64,000 bases of DNA from Streptomyces iranensis (lineage in GTDB: Bacteria; Actinomycetota; Actinomycetes; Streptomycetales; Streptomycetaceae): NCBI RefSeq assembly GCF_017874715.1, contig NZ_JAGGLR010000023.1:124001-188000 (forward strand), given 5' to 3'. Below, piece after piece: positions 45,823 through 55,210 of this stretch. Each line of letters starts with the position of its first letter. Within the stretch, counting starts at the first letter, position 1. Under the pieces are notes generated by a model. That model did no database searches. It was not told the DNA's origin and worked only from the letters and a program-made list of their open reading frames with translations. The position numbers and the translations under genes are program-made.

Positions 45823-46180
45823 AAGGGGTTCCGAGCTCGAATGTCTCCGGCCGCATCAGCCTTCGCTTGTGCCGCCCTGAGCATCCGCTCGAATGCCACG
45901 GGCTCGTCGTACAGGCCGTGCTTCCTCAGCTCCAGGACCTCGGTCACTTCGTCCAGCATGCCCACGCCGCCGGGCATCACCACTACTGCGTCGGACACGG
46001 CGAGCAACCGTGCCCGTTTCAGCGAGATGCCTGGCGAACGTCATTTCGTCGGCCGCCCTCTCGACGCGCGCACTCCGTCGGCGACGACCTTCATCAGCCC
46101 GGTATCGGATCCGCCCCGACCAGGGTGTGGCCGGCCCTGCCAATGGAGCGCCACGTCGCATGCTCGGAGCGCCATATTCG
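45819..46180 (-). pseudogene. LOG-family phosphoribohydrolase pseudogene
   Basis: LOG proteins cleave nucleotide-type substrates. The 3' end reads SDAVVVMPGGVGMLDEVTEV then LELRKHGLYDEPV. Upstream pieces in other frames are RAGHTLVGADPIPG and DEMTFARHLAE. The family's PGGxGTxxE signature survives as PGGVGMLDE. Frames are broken in at least two places, and the C-terminal third is shortened. The end overlaps the MocR stop by 4 bp. Confidence 0.7.
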
Positions 46181-46600
46181 GGAGCGGGTCAGTGTCCCAG
46201 CTCCGTAGATCACGAGCTTGCTTGGTCGGCAGAATTGGTCTGGGGATTTGTCATAGAAATGGACCATACGCCGGTGCCGCTGGGTACGTAGCGTTGCAGA
46301 CATGAGCACAAACGAAGCACACGGAAACCCGCGGCGTCTCCCCGAGTACACGCGCTGTCCGGACTGGGCGAAGCTCGCCCCCCGAGGCCTCAGAGCTTGA
46401 TCGGCCTGGACACCGCACCGTGAGTGGTCTCCCTGTGGCTCATGGGCGCAGCCACCATCGGGGGGAAGGCGGGTGTGAATGAGCTGTGGCCTGCCGTGCC
46501 TGGCAGCTCGATCACTCCTGCCCTGGACCTATCCATCCACCAGACAGCCGAGCAGTTGGGGGGGACCGCATCGCCGGGGGAAACACAGAAGGGAAGAGCA
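46181..46600. other. Intergenic region before a SpoIIE-type gene
   Basis: A short plus-strand frame at 46302-46400 (MSTNEAHGNPRRLPEYTRCP and 12 more residues) has a start but no recognised family. Otherwise no gene is seen. Confidence 0.25.
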
Positions 46601-49090
46601 ATGGGCAGTTCCGCAAAGACAGCAGTCTCCGAGGTTCGGACGGCCATCGAAACAGTCTGCCCAGCAATAGCTCTCCTCGACGCGCGGGGGACGGTGGTCG
46701 GATGGTCGCAAGGCGCTCAGCGGCTCGTGGGCTACTCGGCTGTGGAGGTGGTGGGGCGGTCCGCCGGTGCCCTGTTGGTAGCCGCTGACGACCGGGCAAA
46801 GGCTTCGCAAGCCACACAAAAGCGCACTCTCCGTGGCCGCTGGTCCGACCTCGCGCAGGTGCGCCACCGCGACGGCCACATCATCGACGTGCGCCTGTGC
46901 GTGTCACCGCTGTCCGGGCAGGACGGCCTGGAGTGGTGGGTGGTCTGTGCGACCGACAAGGCATTGCTTCCCGCGTGGCCGGCCGAGGCCACAGTGGCAG
47001 AGCCGCTCCTCGCCACGCTGCCGCTGCCGAGCCGCCTGCCCATCGGTGTCGTCATACGGGACACGCACCTGCGCTGCATCCGGGTGAACGACACCCAGGG
47101 CTCCAAGGACGGCATCCCCGTCCCCAAGCGGCTGGGCCGCAGGCTGACGGAGGCGGCGCCCGGGACGGAGGCCGAAACGCTGGAGGCACTGATGCACCAG
47201 GTGCTGGAGAGCGGCGACCCGGCGATCAACGTGGACTACCAGGCCTTCCTGCCGGCGAATGGGCGAAGCAACCGCATATTGACCGCGTCCTACTTCCGCC
47301 TCGACGACGCGCAGGGTCGCGCGCTGGGCGTGTGCGTCGTGAGCGTGGACGCCACCGACAGCCGACGGGCGCGAGAGCGTCTGGCAATCCTCGGCGAGGC
47401 CAGCAGGCGCATCGGCACCACTTTGGACGTCATGCAGACCGGACAGGAACTGGCCGACCTCGCCGTGCCGTCCCTCGCCGACTACGCCACCGTCGACCTG
47501 GCGGAGTCCGTCCCACTCGGCGAGGAGCCCTTGGCCCATCTCGGCCCACAGGGCGGACACATCCCCGTCTTCCGCCGTGCGGGCCTGGCCTCGATCCACC
47601 CGGGAACCCCGGAGTCGCTGTTCGCTCGCGGAGAGCCGGTCTTCGTCCCGCCCACTTCACCCTTCACCGGTGTCCTGCGCTCCGGGAAATCCCACGTCGA
47701 GCCCATGCTGGACGCATCCCCGGGCACATGGCTGGACCACCACGACGCGGCGCGGGCGGAGAAGATCCGCGAGCACGCCATGCACTCGTTGATGGTCGTC
47801 CCGATCCACGCCCGGGGCGCTGTGCTGGGCGTGGCGGTCTTCGTGCGGACGGAGGACCCCAGGCTGTTCGAGGAGGACGACCTGCACTTGGCCGAGGAAC
47901 TCGTCAGCTGGGCAGCGCTGGCCCTGGACAACGCCCGCCAGCACCTGCGCGAACGCTCCGCGGCTCTGGCCCTGCAGCACCTGCTGCTCCCCCACCGCGC
48001 CACAGGCGGCTCCGCCGCTGATGTGGCCTGGCGCTACCTGCCGGCCGACAGCCACCACGGCATCGGGGGTGACTGGTTCGATGTGATCCCCCTCTCCGGC
48101 GCCCGCGTCGCCCTGGTCGTGGGCGACGTGGCCGGACACGGCATCAACGCGGCGGCGAAGACGGGTCAACTCCGCACCGCCACGCGCACCCTCGCCGACA
48201 TGGACATGCCTCCCGACGAAGTACTGTCCCGCCTCGACGAACAGGTCACCCGCCTCACCGAGGCGGAAGCCGACCCCCGGCACCCGGCCGCCACCACGAT
48301 GGCCGGCACGTGCCTGTACGCGGTCTACGACCCGGCCACCCGCACCTGCACCATGGCACGGGCAGGCCACCCCCCGCCTGCGATCATCGACCCGTACAGC
48401 CACGTCACCTTCCCCGACCTGCCCACCGGAGAACCGCTCGGCCTCGCGCCGGCCCCCTTCGAGTCCGCAACCTTGGAACTCGCCGAGGGAAGCGTGCTCG
48501 CCCTCTACACCGACGGCCTGATCGAGGCCCACGACCAGGACACCAGCGCCGGCATGAACCGTCTCCGCGCGGCCCTCGCACGGCCCGACCTCACACTGGA
48601 CGATCTGTGCTCGTCCACGGTGGACACACTGCGGCCCAAGCCGCCCAGCGACGACGCCACTCTGCTCCTCGCACGGACCCGCTCGCTGAGCACAGACCAG
48701 GTTGCCTCCTGGCAGTTCCCCAGCGACCCCGCCGTCGTCAGCCGCGCCCGAACCCTCACTGCCCGGCAGCTGACCCAGTGGGGACTGGAACACCTGGCCG
48801 AGTCCACAGAGCTGATCGTCAGCGAACTGTTCACCAACGCCATCATCCACGGCAACAGCGACGGCAACAGCGACCGCACGATCGGCCTACGCCTCATCCG
48901 GCACGAGATGCTGACCTGCGAAGTCTCCGACGCCGGCCACAGCCATCCGCTTGTGCGACACCCCCGCACCACCGACGAGCACGGCCGCGGCCTCTTCCTC
49001 GTCGCTCAGCTGTCCCGCCGATGGGGAACCCGCCACATCCCGGACGGCAAACTCATCTGGGCTGATCAGCAACTGCCGACCAGTGCGTGA
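46601..49090 (+). CDS. PAS-GAF-SpoIIE phosphatase with ATPase domain
   Basis: 829 aa from ATG 46601 (GGGAAGAG upstream). Domains in order: PAS (about 15-110, IALLDARGTVVGWSQGAQRL), a second PAS-like segment (about 150-255), GAF (about 265-445), a PP2C/SpoIIE phosphatase (about 470-685, with GGDWFDVIPLSG, GDVAGHGINAAAKTG, ALYTDGLIEAHD and PSDDATLLLARTR), and a HATPase_c anti-sigma kinase-like domain (ELIVSELFTNAIIHGNSDGN, HGRGLFLVAQLS). Such proteins both phosphorylate and dephosphorylate anti-sigma antagonists, controlling stress sigma factors. The partner is not in the window. Confidence 0.9.
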   Translation: MGSSAKTAVSEVRTAIETVCPAIALLDARGTVVGWSQGAQRLVGYSAVEVVGRSAGALLVAADDRAKASQATQKRTLRGRWSDLAQVRHRDGHIIDVRLCVSPLSGQDGLEWWVVCATDKALLPAWPAEATVAEPLLATLPLPSRLPIGVVIRDTHLRCIRVNDTQGSKDGIPVPKRLGRRLTEAAPGTEAETLEALMHQVLESGDPAINVDYQAFLPANGRSNRILTASYFRLDDAQGRALGVCVVSVDATDSRRARERLAILGEASRRIGTTLDVMQTGQELADLAVPSLADYATVDLAESVPLGEEPLAHLGPQGGHIPVFRRAGLASIHPGTPESLFARGEPVFVPPTSPFTGVLRSGKSHVEPMLDASPGTWLDHHDAARAEKIREHAMHSLMVVPIHARGAVLGVAVFVRTEDPRLFEEDDLHLAEELVSWAALALDNARQHLRERSAALALQHLLLPHRATGGSAADVAWRYLPADSHHGIGGDWFDVIPLSGARVALVVGDVAGHGINAAAKTGQLRTATRTLADMDMPPDEVLSRLDEQVTRLTEAEADPRHPAATTMAGTCLYAVYDPATRTCTMARAGHPPPAIIDPYSHVTFPDLPTGEPLGLAPAPFESATLELAEGSVLALYTDGLIEAHDQDTSAGMNRLRAALARPDLTLDDLCSSTVDTLRPKPPSDDATLLLARTRSLSTDQVASWQFPSDPAVVSRARTLTARQLTQWGLEHLAESTELIVSELFTNAIIHGNSDGNSDRTIGLRLIRHEMLTCEVSDAGHSHPLVRHPRTTDEHGRGLFLVAQLSRRWGTRHIPDGKLIWADQQLPTSA

Positions 49091-49235
49091 AACCACTTAC
49101 CCGTCCGGCTCAAGCGCTTGGAGGCCGGTGCCTGTGCCCCGAGAAGGCCGACAACTCGTACGCACTCCAACGACTGCATCGGAGGTTTCATGAAACTCGG
49201 ACTTCGTCCGCCCCAGAGATTGGGATGGGAGAACA

Positions 49236-50393
49236 ATGCAGAGCAGACCGCCTTTGCAGGCGACTAGGGCACCGAGCGGATGGCGGGGCTGCCGATGGGT
49301 GACCCTGTGGTCCGTGCTGATCCTGGCGGTTCCAGTGGCCGACTGGTACCTGCCGCCGGACATCCACCTCGCCCATCTGCTGGTCATCCCGCTCGCGCTC
49401 GCCGCCACCTTCGCCGACACCCGCCGTACTGCCGTCACCGCTCTGCTCGCCCTGGCGGCGCTGGTCGTCGCGGGAGCCGAACGACACACGCTGACCACCG
49501 AGAACGTACTCGTACAGATGCTGTCCCTGGTGCTGTTCTCGGCGCTGCTCCTGATCGCCACCCGTCTGCGCGAGCAGCATCAGCGCCACCTGGCCAGGGT
49601 GCGCCAGGTCTCGGAAGCCGCGCAGTCCGTGCTGCTGCGGCCACTGCCGCGACGCGCGGGAGCGGTGTCCCTGGCGTCGACGTACGTGGCCGCCGAGACC
49701 GAAGCCCGTATCGGTGGAGACCTGTACGCACTGGTCCACGCGCCTGGCCCCACCCGGCTGATCATCGGGGACGCGCGCGGCAAAGGGCTCGGGGCGATCG
49801 GGGACATCGAGACCGTCCTCGGGGCCTTCCGCTTCAACGCACACCGGCACTCCACACTGTCCGGACTCGCGTCCGCCCTGGAGTCCGATGTGCGCTGGGA
49901 CCTGGGCCAGTCACACCGCGGGGATCCTGACGAATGGCCCGGTGAACGCTTCGTCACGGCGGCCGTGCTGGAGATCCCGGACGACCAGCTCTGTGCCCGT
50001 CTGATCAGTTTCGGCCATCTGCCGCCGCTTCTGCTGCACGGGGGGCACGTCACGCCCCTGGAAGTCAGTACCCCCGCTCCCCCGCTGGGTCTTGGCACCC
50101 TGACGGAGACCGAGTACGCCCCATTGACCTTCCGTTTCGCCCCGGGTGACCGGCTGGTGCTGTACACGGACGGAGTCACCGAGGCCCGGGACAGCATGGG
50201 CGGCTTCTACCCCCTCGCGGAGCGGGTGACGGCTTGGGCCGATCAGCGCCCAGATGCGCTCGTGCACAGGATCGGCGCGGACCTGCGGGCACATACGGGC
50301 GGGCCGCTCGACGACGACATGGCCCTGATCGTGCTGCAGCGCGAGGAGGCGCGCGTCCGGGCCCGGATCTCCGAGAACCGGTGGGTTTCGTGA
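49236..50393 (+). CDS. Membrane-bound SpoIIE-type PP2C phosphatase
   Basis: 385 aa. About three N-terminal membrane segments (WVTLWSVLILAVPVADWYL; LAHLLVIPLALAATFA; TALLALAALVVAGA) are followed by a linker helix and a PP2C domain: ARIGGDLYALVHAPGPTRLI, IGDARGKGLGAIGD, VLYTDGVTEARDSMGGF and LDDDMALIVLQ. The acidic residues for metal binding are present. 145 bp after the multi-domain phosphatase, same direction. Function as a stress or development regulator is inferred. Confidence 0.88.
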   Translation: MQSRPPLQATRAPSGWRGCRWVTLWSVLILAVPVADWYLPPDIHLAHLLVIPLALAATFADTRRTAVTALLALAALVVAGAERHTLTTENVLVQMLSLVLFSALLLIATRLREQHQRHLARVRQVSEAAQSVLLRPLPRRAGAVSLASTYVAAETEARIGGDLYALVHAPGPTRLIIGDARGKGLGAIGDIETVLGAFRFNAHRHSTLSGLASALESDVRWDLGQSHRGDPDEWPGERFVTAAVLEIPDDQLCARLISFGHLPPLLLHGGHVTPLEVSTPAPPLGLGTLTETEYAPLTFRFAPGDRLVLYTDGVTEARDSMGGFYPLAERVTAWADQRPDALVHRIGADLRAHTGGPLDDDMALIVLQREEARVRARISENRWVS

Positions 50394-50564
50394 CGAAGGT
50401 GCGGCCCGCTTGAGGAAAAGCGGCGACGGCACCGGGCACCCCCGAGCCCAGCGTGCTGTTCCCTGCCGTAAGCGCGTCGGATCACCAGTACGGCCACGTC
50501 GTCGAGGTGATCCACCGCGACCGCGGCGACTGAGGAAGTCCATGCCGTTACGGACCGGTGTGTA

Positions 50565-51024
50565 GTTCGGCCGGGACCCGCTGCTCTTCCCGGACCGCGC
50601 CCAGCTGCTCGCCGCCTACCCCGACGCCCGGGACGACGGTCAGCGTGCCTGGGCGTTCCTCCCACTGAGATCCAGCGGAAACCCGGTAGGTGTGTGCTGC
50701 CTGGGCTTCGCCGAGGAACGCATCTTCGAGCCGGAGGAACAAGCGGTCATGATGATGATGGCGGACCTGCTCGGCCAGGCACTGGACGCTCTCGACGTGC
50801 CCGCGGACGTGCCACTGGGCGTCCACTCCGCCACCCCCTTCCGCGCATACGAGACCACCTTGGCGCCCGGCTCGCTGCTCCTCCTGTACACCGACGGCCT
50901 CACCCCCGGACAATCCTCCGAAGCGGTAGCCGGTGTCCGCACACTCCTGGCGGCCGGCAGCCGGGACAACGACGGCCGCGGCAAGACGGTCTGGCTTGAG
51001 CTGTCCACCCGGGACGGTGCGTAA
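50565..51024 (+). pseudogene. SpoIIE-type phosphatase remnant
   Basis: A plus-strand frame reads DPLLFPDRAQLLAAYPDARD, the end of a GAF domain (PVGVCCLGFAEERIFEPEEQ), then after an in-frame deletion the C-terminal phosphatase piece SLLLLYTDGLTPGQ. The frame is open from a TAG at about 50562 and has no suitable start for the whole. The core phosphatase residues are missing. Confidence 0.75.
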
Positions 51025-51110
51025 GCACACACAGTGCGGCTGTCGATCGTTAGTGGCCGGAAGGACAGGTTCGGCTATTGCTGGGCGATGGTTCTACGGG
51101 CTCAGCCTGG

Positions 51111-51136
51111 GCGGGGCGAGGATGAACGCAGGGTCG
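51111..51136. repeat. 26-bp direct repeat, copy 1
   Basis: Identical over 26 bp, same orientation, to 59116-59141. It begins GCGGGGCGAG and ends GGGTCG. It lies in the otherwise gene-free 51025-51345 region, which also has a short Asp/Gly/His-rich frame that I do not support as a gene. Possible recombination or attachment remnant. Confidence 0.6.
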
Positions 51137-51345
51137 CTGCTGACGCCGAGGCCCTCTACGAGCGCTTCGACCGCCTGGAGAGCGTGATCTCCTCGAGCAG
51201 CGGTCACCACGACGGCCGCGACGACGGTCACCGTGACGGCCGTGGTGATGGCGACGGCCACGGCGACAGCGCGGGCCGCCCGGTGACCTGACCCGTCGTG
51301 GTCGGTAGTAAGCCCAGGGCCCGCGGCCCGAGCCGCCGACGAGGC

Positions 51346-52557
51346 TCACGCCGAGCGGAGCGCCCCTGTGGGCGACATCCCGGCGGCCCGCAGTGCCGGG
51401 TACAGTCCCGCCACCGTCCCTACGACCACGGCCACCGCGGGCCCCGCGACCGCCCAGACCAGCGGTACCGCGGCGGGCCACCCCTGCCCGGTCGCGTACG
51501 CGTAGACCGTCGCGGCCCCGAGAGCGGCACCGGCCAGTCCGCCGAACAGCCCCAGTAGCACCGCCTCGATGAGGAACTGTGCCGCGATCTGTCCCCGACG
51601 CGCCCCCAGTGCCCGCCGCAGCCCCACCTCGCCCCGCCGTTCCATGACGCCGACCACCATGGTGTTGGCGATACCCACCCCGCCGACGAGCAGGGCGACC
51701 CCGGCGAGGGAGAGCACCAGGCCGGTGAGGGTGTCATCGGTCTCGGCGCGTGCCTTGAGCAGGTCGGACGGGCGGGAGACGGCGACCATGCCGGGCTGCG
51801 CGGGGTTGGCCGTGGCCGCGGCGACGTCCTGTACGTCGCTCACCCGGTCGGGGTGGACGCGCAGGTAGACGGTCGACGGCGTGCGGTCGCCGTCCAGCCG
51901 GGCGATCGCCGTGGGGCCTCCGACGAGCACGGAGTCGTCGATCTCGGGTACGAGTTCGTTCGGCTCCAGGATGCCGAGGACGCCGTACCACTCCCCGGTG
52001 AGTCCCTCGCCCGCGATCCACACCTTGGTCCCGGGAGCGGTGACCCCCAGGCGCTCGGCCGAGCTGCTTCCCAGGACCACGACCGGGAGTCGCTCGGTGG
52101 CATGGTCCAGCCAGCGACCGGTGCGCACCTCGCCGCGCACCGCCGTGAGCAGGTCGAGGCGGGCGGACAGCACGCGCAGGCTGTTGGTCTGGTTCGACGG
52201 CACGAACTCGTTGCGGTAGACGTTCGCCTTCGTGTCCCCGGTCGCGCTGACTCGTTCGACGGGCGCGATATTGCCGAGCATCGTGACCGACTCCTTCGGC
52301 AGCGGTACCTTCTTCCCCTCGTAGTCCTCCCCCGGCGAGACGGTGATCAGATTGCTGCCGAGCCGGTCGAGCCGGTCGAGGAGATGGGCCTGGTTGGACG
52401 CGGAGATCCCGGTGACGGCGACGACCGCCGCGATACCGAGGGCGATCCCCAGGGCGGACAGCGCCGAGCGCAGCCGCCGGGTGCGGGGCCCGAGCAGGCC
52501 GAGCCGCAGCAGGTCGGCCGGGCGCAGCCGGGCCGGGCGTGGGAGGCGGGCGGTCAT
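51346..52557 (-). CDS. MacB/FtsX-type ABC transporter permease
   Basis: 403 aa with the MacB plan: first membrane helix after RRLRSALSALGIALGIAAVV, a large extracytoplasmic domain (about 45-260), and three C-terminal helices (LVLSLAGVALLVGGVGIANT; FLIEAVLLGLFGGLAGAALG; PLVWAVAGPAVAVVVGTVAG). The RREVGLRRALGA motif precedes the last pair (seen as RRGEVGLRRALGARRGQI). It couples to the ATPase encoded by the overlapping upstream gene (ATGA). It probably expels peptides, lipids or antibiotics. Confidence 0.9.
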   Translation of the reverse strand: MTARLPRPARLRPADLLRLGLLGPRTRRLRSALSALGIALGIAAVVAVTGISASNQAHLLDRLDRLGSNLITVSPGEDYEGKKVPLPKESVTMLGNIAPVERVSATGDTKANVYRNEFVPSNQTNSLRVLSARLDLLTAVRGEVRTGRWLDHATERLPVVVLGSSSAERLGVTAPGTKVWIAGEGLTGEWYGVLGILEPNELVPEIDDSVLVGGPTAIARLDGDRTPSTVYLRVHPDRVSDVQDVAAATANPAQPGMVAVSRPSDLLKARAETDDTLTGLVLSLAGVALLVGGVGIANTMVVGVMERRGEVGLRRALGARRGQIAAQFLIEAVLLGLFGGLAGAALGAATVYAYATGQGWPAAVPLVWAVAGPAVAVVVGTVAGLYPALRAAGMSPTGALRSA

Positions 52558-53303
52558 ACCGGGCTCCCCGGCGCGGGGCTTCCGGCGGCGGGCGCCGGGC
52601 CTCCGCTGTGCTCGTCGAACGCGATCCAGCCATCCTGGATGACCACCTGCCGGGGGAAGGACGCGGCGAGGTCCCGGTCGTGGGTGATGACGACGACGGT
52701 GGTGCCTTCCTCGTTCAGCCGGCGCAGCAGATCGACGACGCCCTTGCCCGAGGCGGTGTCCAGCGAGCCGGTGGGCTCGTCGGCGAGCAGCAGTCCGGGC
52801 CTGCCGACCAGTGCCCGTGCGACGGCGACGCGCTGCTTCTCCCCACCCGAGAGCTGGTCGGGCCGGTGCCCGAGCCGGTGTGCCAGGCCCACGTCGTGCA
52901 GGGCCCGCACGGCCCGCTCACGTCTGCGCCGGGCGCTCTCCCCGGTGTAGAGGAGGCCGGTGGCGACGTTTTCGACCGTGGTGAGGCCGGGCAGCAGGAA
53001 GAACTGCTGGAAGACGAAGCCGATCCTGCGGGCACGCAGTGCCGCGACCTGCCGTTCGCTCATGGCGGCCAGGTCGTGCCCCTCCAGGTGGATCCGTCCC
53101 GACGTGGGCCGGTCCAAGGTGCCGATCAGGGCGAGCAGCGTGGACTTGCCCGACCCGGACGGGCCGACGACCGCGACCAGCTCTCCTTCGGTGACGGTCA
53201 GGTCGATACCGTGCAGGATGCGCAGCGGCGGCGTGCCCTCGTACTCCTTGACGACCTTCTCCAGCCGCAGCACCGGTGTCCCCTGGGAGCGGTCGCGGGT
53301 CAT
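52554..53303 (-). CDS. ABC transporter ATP-binding protein (MacB/LolD type)
   Basis: 249 aa. Walker A GPSGSGKSTLLALIG, Q-loop GFVFQQFFLLPGLT, signature LSGGEKQRVAVARAL, Walker B LLLADEPTGSLD and the H-loop VVVITHDRDLA are all present. ATG 53303 overlaps the adaptor stop and its own stop overlaps the permease start (both ATGA), so the three are one translationally coupled operon. Confidence 0.94.
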   Translation of the reverse strand: MTRDRSQGTPVLRLEKVVKEYEGTPPLRILHGIDLTVTEGELVAVVGPSGSGKSTLLALIGTLDRPTSGRIHLEGHDLAAMSERQVAALRARRIGFVFQQFFLLPGLTTVENVATGLLYTGESARRRRERAVRALHDVGLAHRLGHRPDQLSGGEKQRVAVARALVGRPGLLLADEPTGSLDTASGKGVVDLLRRLNEEGTTVVVITHDRDLAASFPRQVVIQDGWIAFDEHSGGPAPAAGSPAPGSPV

Positions 53304-54484
53304 ACGGGGATCACCACCTTGTCGCCCTCCTTGAGCCCGCCGCTGACCTCGGCACGGGCCTTGACGATCAGCCCCACCTTCACGGGGACGAGCTTCGGCT
53401 CGGACCCGCCGGGCCCGACGACCTCGACGGCGTAGCCACCGCCGACCATGGCCAGCAGCGCGGTCACCGGGACGACGAGGACGTTCTCCGCCTTCTTCTC
53501 CGGCACGGTGACGGTGGCGCCGGAGCGGCCGGAGTGCAGGGCGGCCCCGGCCTTCTTCTGGTCGGCCAGGCGGATGGACACCTCGGGCTTGGCCTTGCCA
53601 CCCGGCCCGCCGGGGCCGCCCTCGCCTGCTCCGTCCCCCTCTCCGGGCTCCCGTGTGATGGCGGTGACCTCGCCCTTGACGCCGCCCCCTGCCTCCAGTT
53701 CCACCGCGACCTTGCTTCCCGGCGCGAGCTGGGCAAGCTGGTCCTCATCCGGTTTGACGGTGGCGTACACGTCCGGCGTGGTGACCTTCAGCACCGTGCC
53801 GCCGGAGCCCGCGCCCACCGTCGCGCCGAGCTTGGCGACCACCTCTTGGACGCGCACGGCCCGCTGCGGCAGGACGACGACCCGGCCCTGCTCGACCCTG
53901 CCGGTCTGCTTCAGGCCGAGCGCCTTCTGCCAGCGCTTGACCGCCGCGGCGGTGCCCTCGGTGAATTCCTCGTCGACGGTCAGGTTGGCCGCGTTCGCGA
54001 AGCCGAGATCGGTGAGATTGCGCTCCAACTCCCTGACATCGGGCCCGTCGCCGACGCCCTTGGCCAGGTCGCGCCAGAAGGGGCGAGGTCCGTGGAACAG
54101 CACGACGGGTCTCGCGTCGACCTCGTACAGCGGCTTGCCCGTCTCGACCCGGTCGCCGGCCTCGGGCAGTTTGGTGAACGTGCCCTGTCCCTGCGCGGTC
54201 ACCTCATCGACGGTGCCGTGGCCGAGCTCACCGTCCAGCCGCAGTCCGGAGGTCAGCGAGGTGCGCTGGACGGACGCCGTGGACCGGGGCCCGTGCTCGG
54301 GCGCGGATTTCCCGCCGCCGTTCGTCCAGGGCCGCACCGCCAGTGCCGTGCCGGCCGCGACGATGGCGGCCACGACCCCGGCCGCCACGGCCGCGCGGCG
54401 TGCGCGGCTGCCCCGATGGCGGGTACGTCCCGGCCGGAGATCCGCCACCTGCTCCGGCTCCTGGCCCTCGGTCACGCCGGTCAC
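53300..54484 (-). CDS. HlyD-like efflux adaptor with peptidoglycan-binding domain
   Basis: 394 aa from GTG 54484, which overlaps the lipoprotein stop (GTGA). A single N-terminal membrane helix (AAVAAGVVAAIVAAGTALAV) anchors it. Then follow a lipoyl/barrel-like segment (GQGTFTKLPEAGDRVETGKP), a peptidoglycan-binding domain (VRELERNLTDLGF, AAVKRWQKALGLKQTGRVE) and C-terminal barrel domains with a Gly/Pro-rich insert. It links the MacB-type exporter to the cell wall or to substrate capture. Confidence 0.87.
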   Translation of the reverse strand: MTGVTEGQEPEQVADLRPGRTRHRGSRARRAAVAAGVVAAIVAAGTALAVRPWTNGGGKSAPEHGPRSTASVQRTSLTSGLRLDGELGHGTVDEVTAQGQGTFTKLPEAGDRVETGKPLYEVDARPVVLFHGPRPFWRDLAKGVGDGPDVRELERNLTDLGFANAANLTVDEEFTEGTAAAVKRWQKALGLKQTGRVEQGRVVVLPQRAVRVQEVVAKLGATVGAGSGGTVLKVTTPDVYATVKPDEDQLAQLAPGSKVAVELEAGGGVKGEVTAITREPGEGDGAGEGGPGGPGGKAKPEVSIRLADQKKAGAALHSGRSGATVTVPEKKAENVLVVPVTALLAMVGGGYAVEVVGPGGSEPKLVPVKVGLIVKARAEVSGGLKEGDKVVIPV

Positions 54485-55059
54485 TTCGGCTGCTCCGCCT
54501 TGAAGGGCACGCCGGGGAACTTCTTGCCGCAGATGCCGATGGCCTTGGCCATCTTCTCGTTGTCCATGGTGTTCCCGGGAGCGGAGATGGCTCCCCTGTC
54601 CTTCGGGTCCGGGTCCGGTATATCGGAGATGCCGTTCTTGTGCAGGCAGTCGACGAGACCCCTGGCCTGCTTGAGCCTCTCCGTGTCGCCCTTGTGCCTG
54701 AGCTGCTTCATGCCGGGCACCTTGACGTCGCACTTCTTCATGGCCTTGAGCAGGTCGTCACCGGCCTCCGCGCCCTGCTTGCCACCCGCGTTGTCATCGC
54801 CCGTTCCGGCGGCCGGGACCGCGATCCGGCCTTGCTCGTCGACCTTCACCTCCTGCCCCTGGTCGGACATGCACTGCGCGTACGCCTGCGCGATGGCCCC
54901 CTGGTCCCGCGACTTGCCCTTCTTCTCCTGTTTGCCCTGGTCCCCGGCGACGCGGGGGGCCTTGTCCTCGGGCTCCGTCGAGCAGGCCGTCACGGTCAGA
55001 GCGGCTCCCGTTGCGAGCACCGCCACCGCGATCCGTACCGCGAGCGTGCGTCCCATGGC
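54481..55059 (-). CDS. Secreted lipoprotein of an ABC exporter operon
   Basis: 192 aa from ATG 55059 (AGGAGGTG upstream). Lipobox at the end of the signal peptide: VLATGAALTVTAC with Cys as lipidation site. The mature part is Lys/Asp/Gly-rich with paired cysteines (AYAQCMSDQGQEV; MKKCDVKVPGM; LVDCLHKNGIS; IGICGKKFPG). First gene of the exporter operon and divergent from the two-component system. A substrate-binding or sensing role is inferred. Confidence 0.82.
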   Translation of the reverse strand, partial: AMGRTLAVRIAVAVLATGAALTVTACSTEPEDKAPRVAGDQGKQEKKGKSRDQGAIAQAYAQCMSDQGQEVKVDEQGRIAVPAAGTGDDNAGGKQGAEAGDDLLKAMKKCDVKVPGMKQLRHKGDTERLKQARGLVDCLHKNGISDIPDPDPKDRGAISAPGNTMDNEKMAKAIGICGKKFPGVPFKAEQPK

Positions 55060-55125
55060 CGAACACCTCCTGGTGTGCGTGCGGCGCCGGTCGGCGCCGT
55101 CGTGCATCAGGTGTACGGGCGCGTC

Positions 55126-55165
55126 GGTTAGCCGCTGGTGATGTGCGGCTAACCGCGGCTTAACG
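55126..55165. promoter_or_regulatory. Inverted and direct repeats in the divergent exporter/two-component promoter
   Basis: GGTTAGCCG at 55126-55134 and its exact complement CGGCTAACC at 55146-55154 form an 11-bp-spaced inverted repeat. CGGCTAACCG and CGGCTTAACG follow each other directly at 55146-55165. Tandem 10-11-bp repeats are typical of OmpR-type regulator sites, so this is the likely operator of the adjacent response regulator. Confidence 0.6.
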
Positions 55166-55210
55166 CCGGGCTCGGCATAGTCGGCCCACCATGTGGAGGA
55201 GGGAGCTGCC

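Noticed and set aside
51034..51291. Small Asp/Gly/His-rich ORF
   Set aside because: Low complexity, no start signal, contains the 26-bp repeat; not convincing as a gene.
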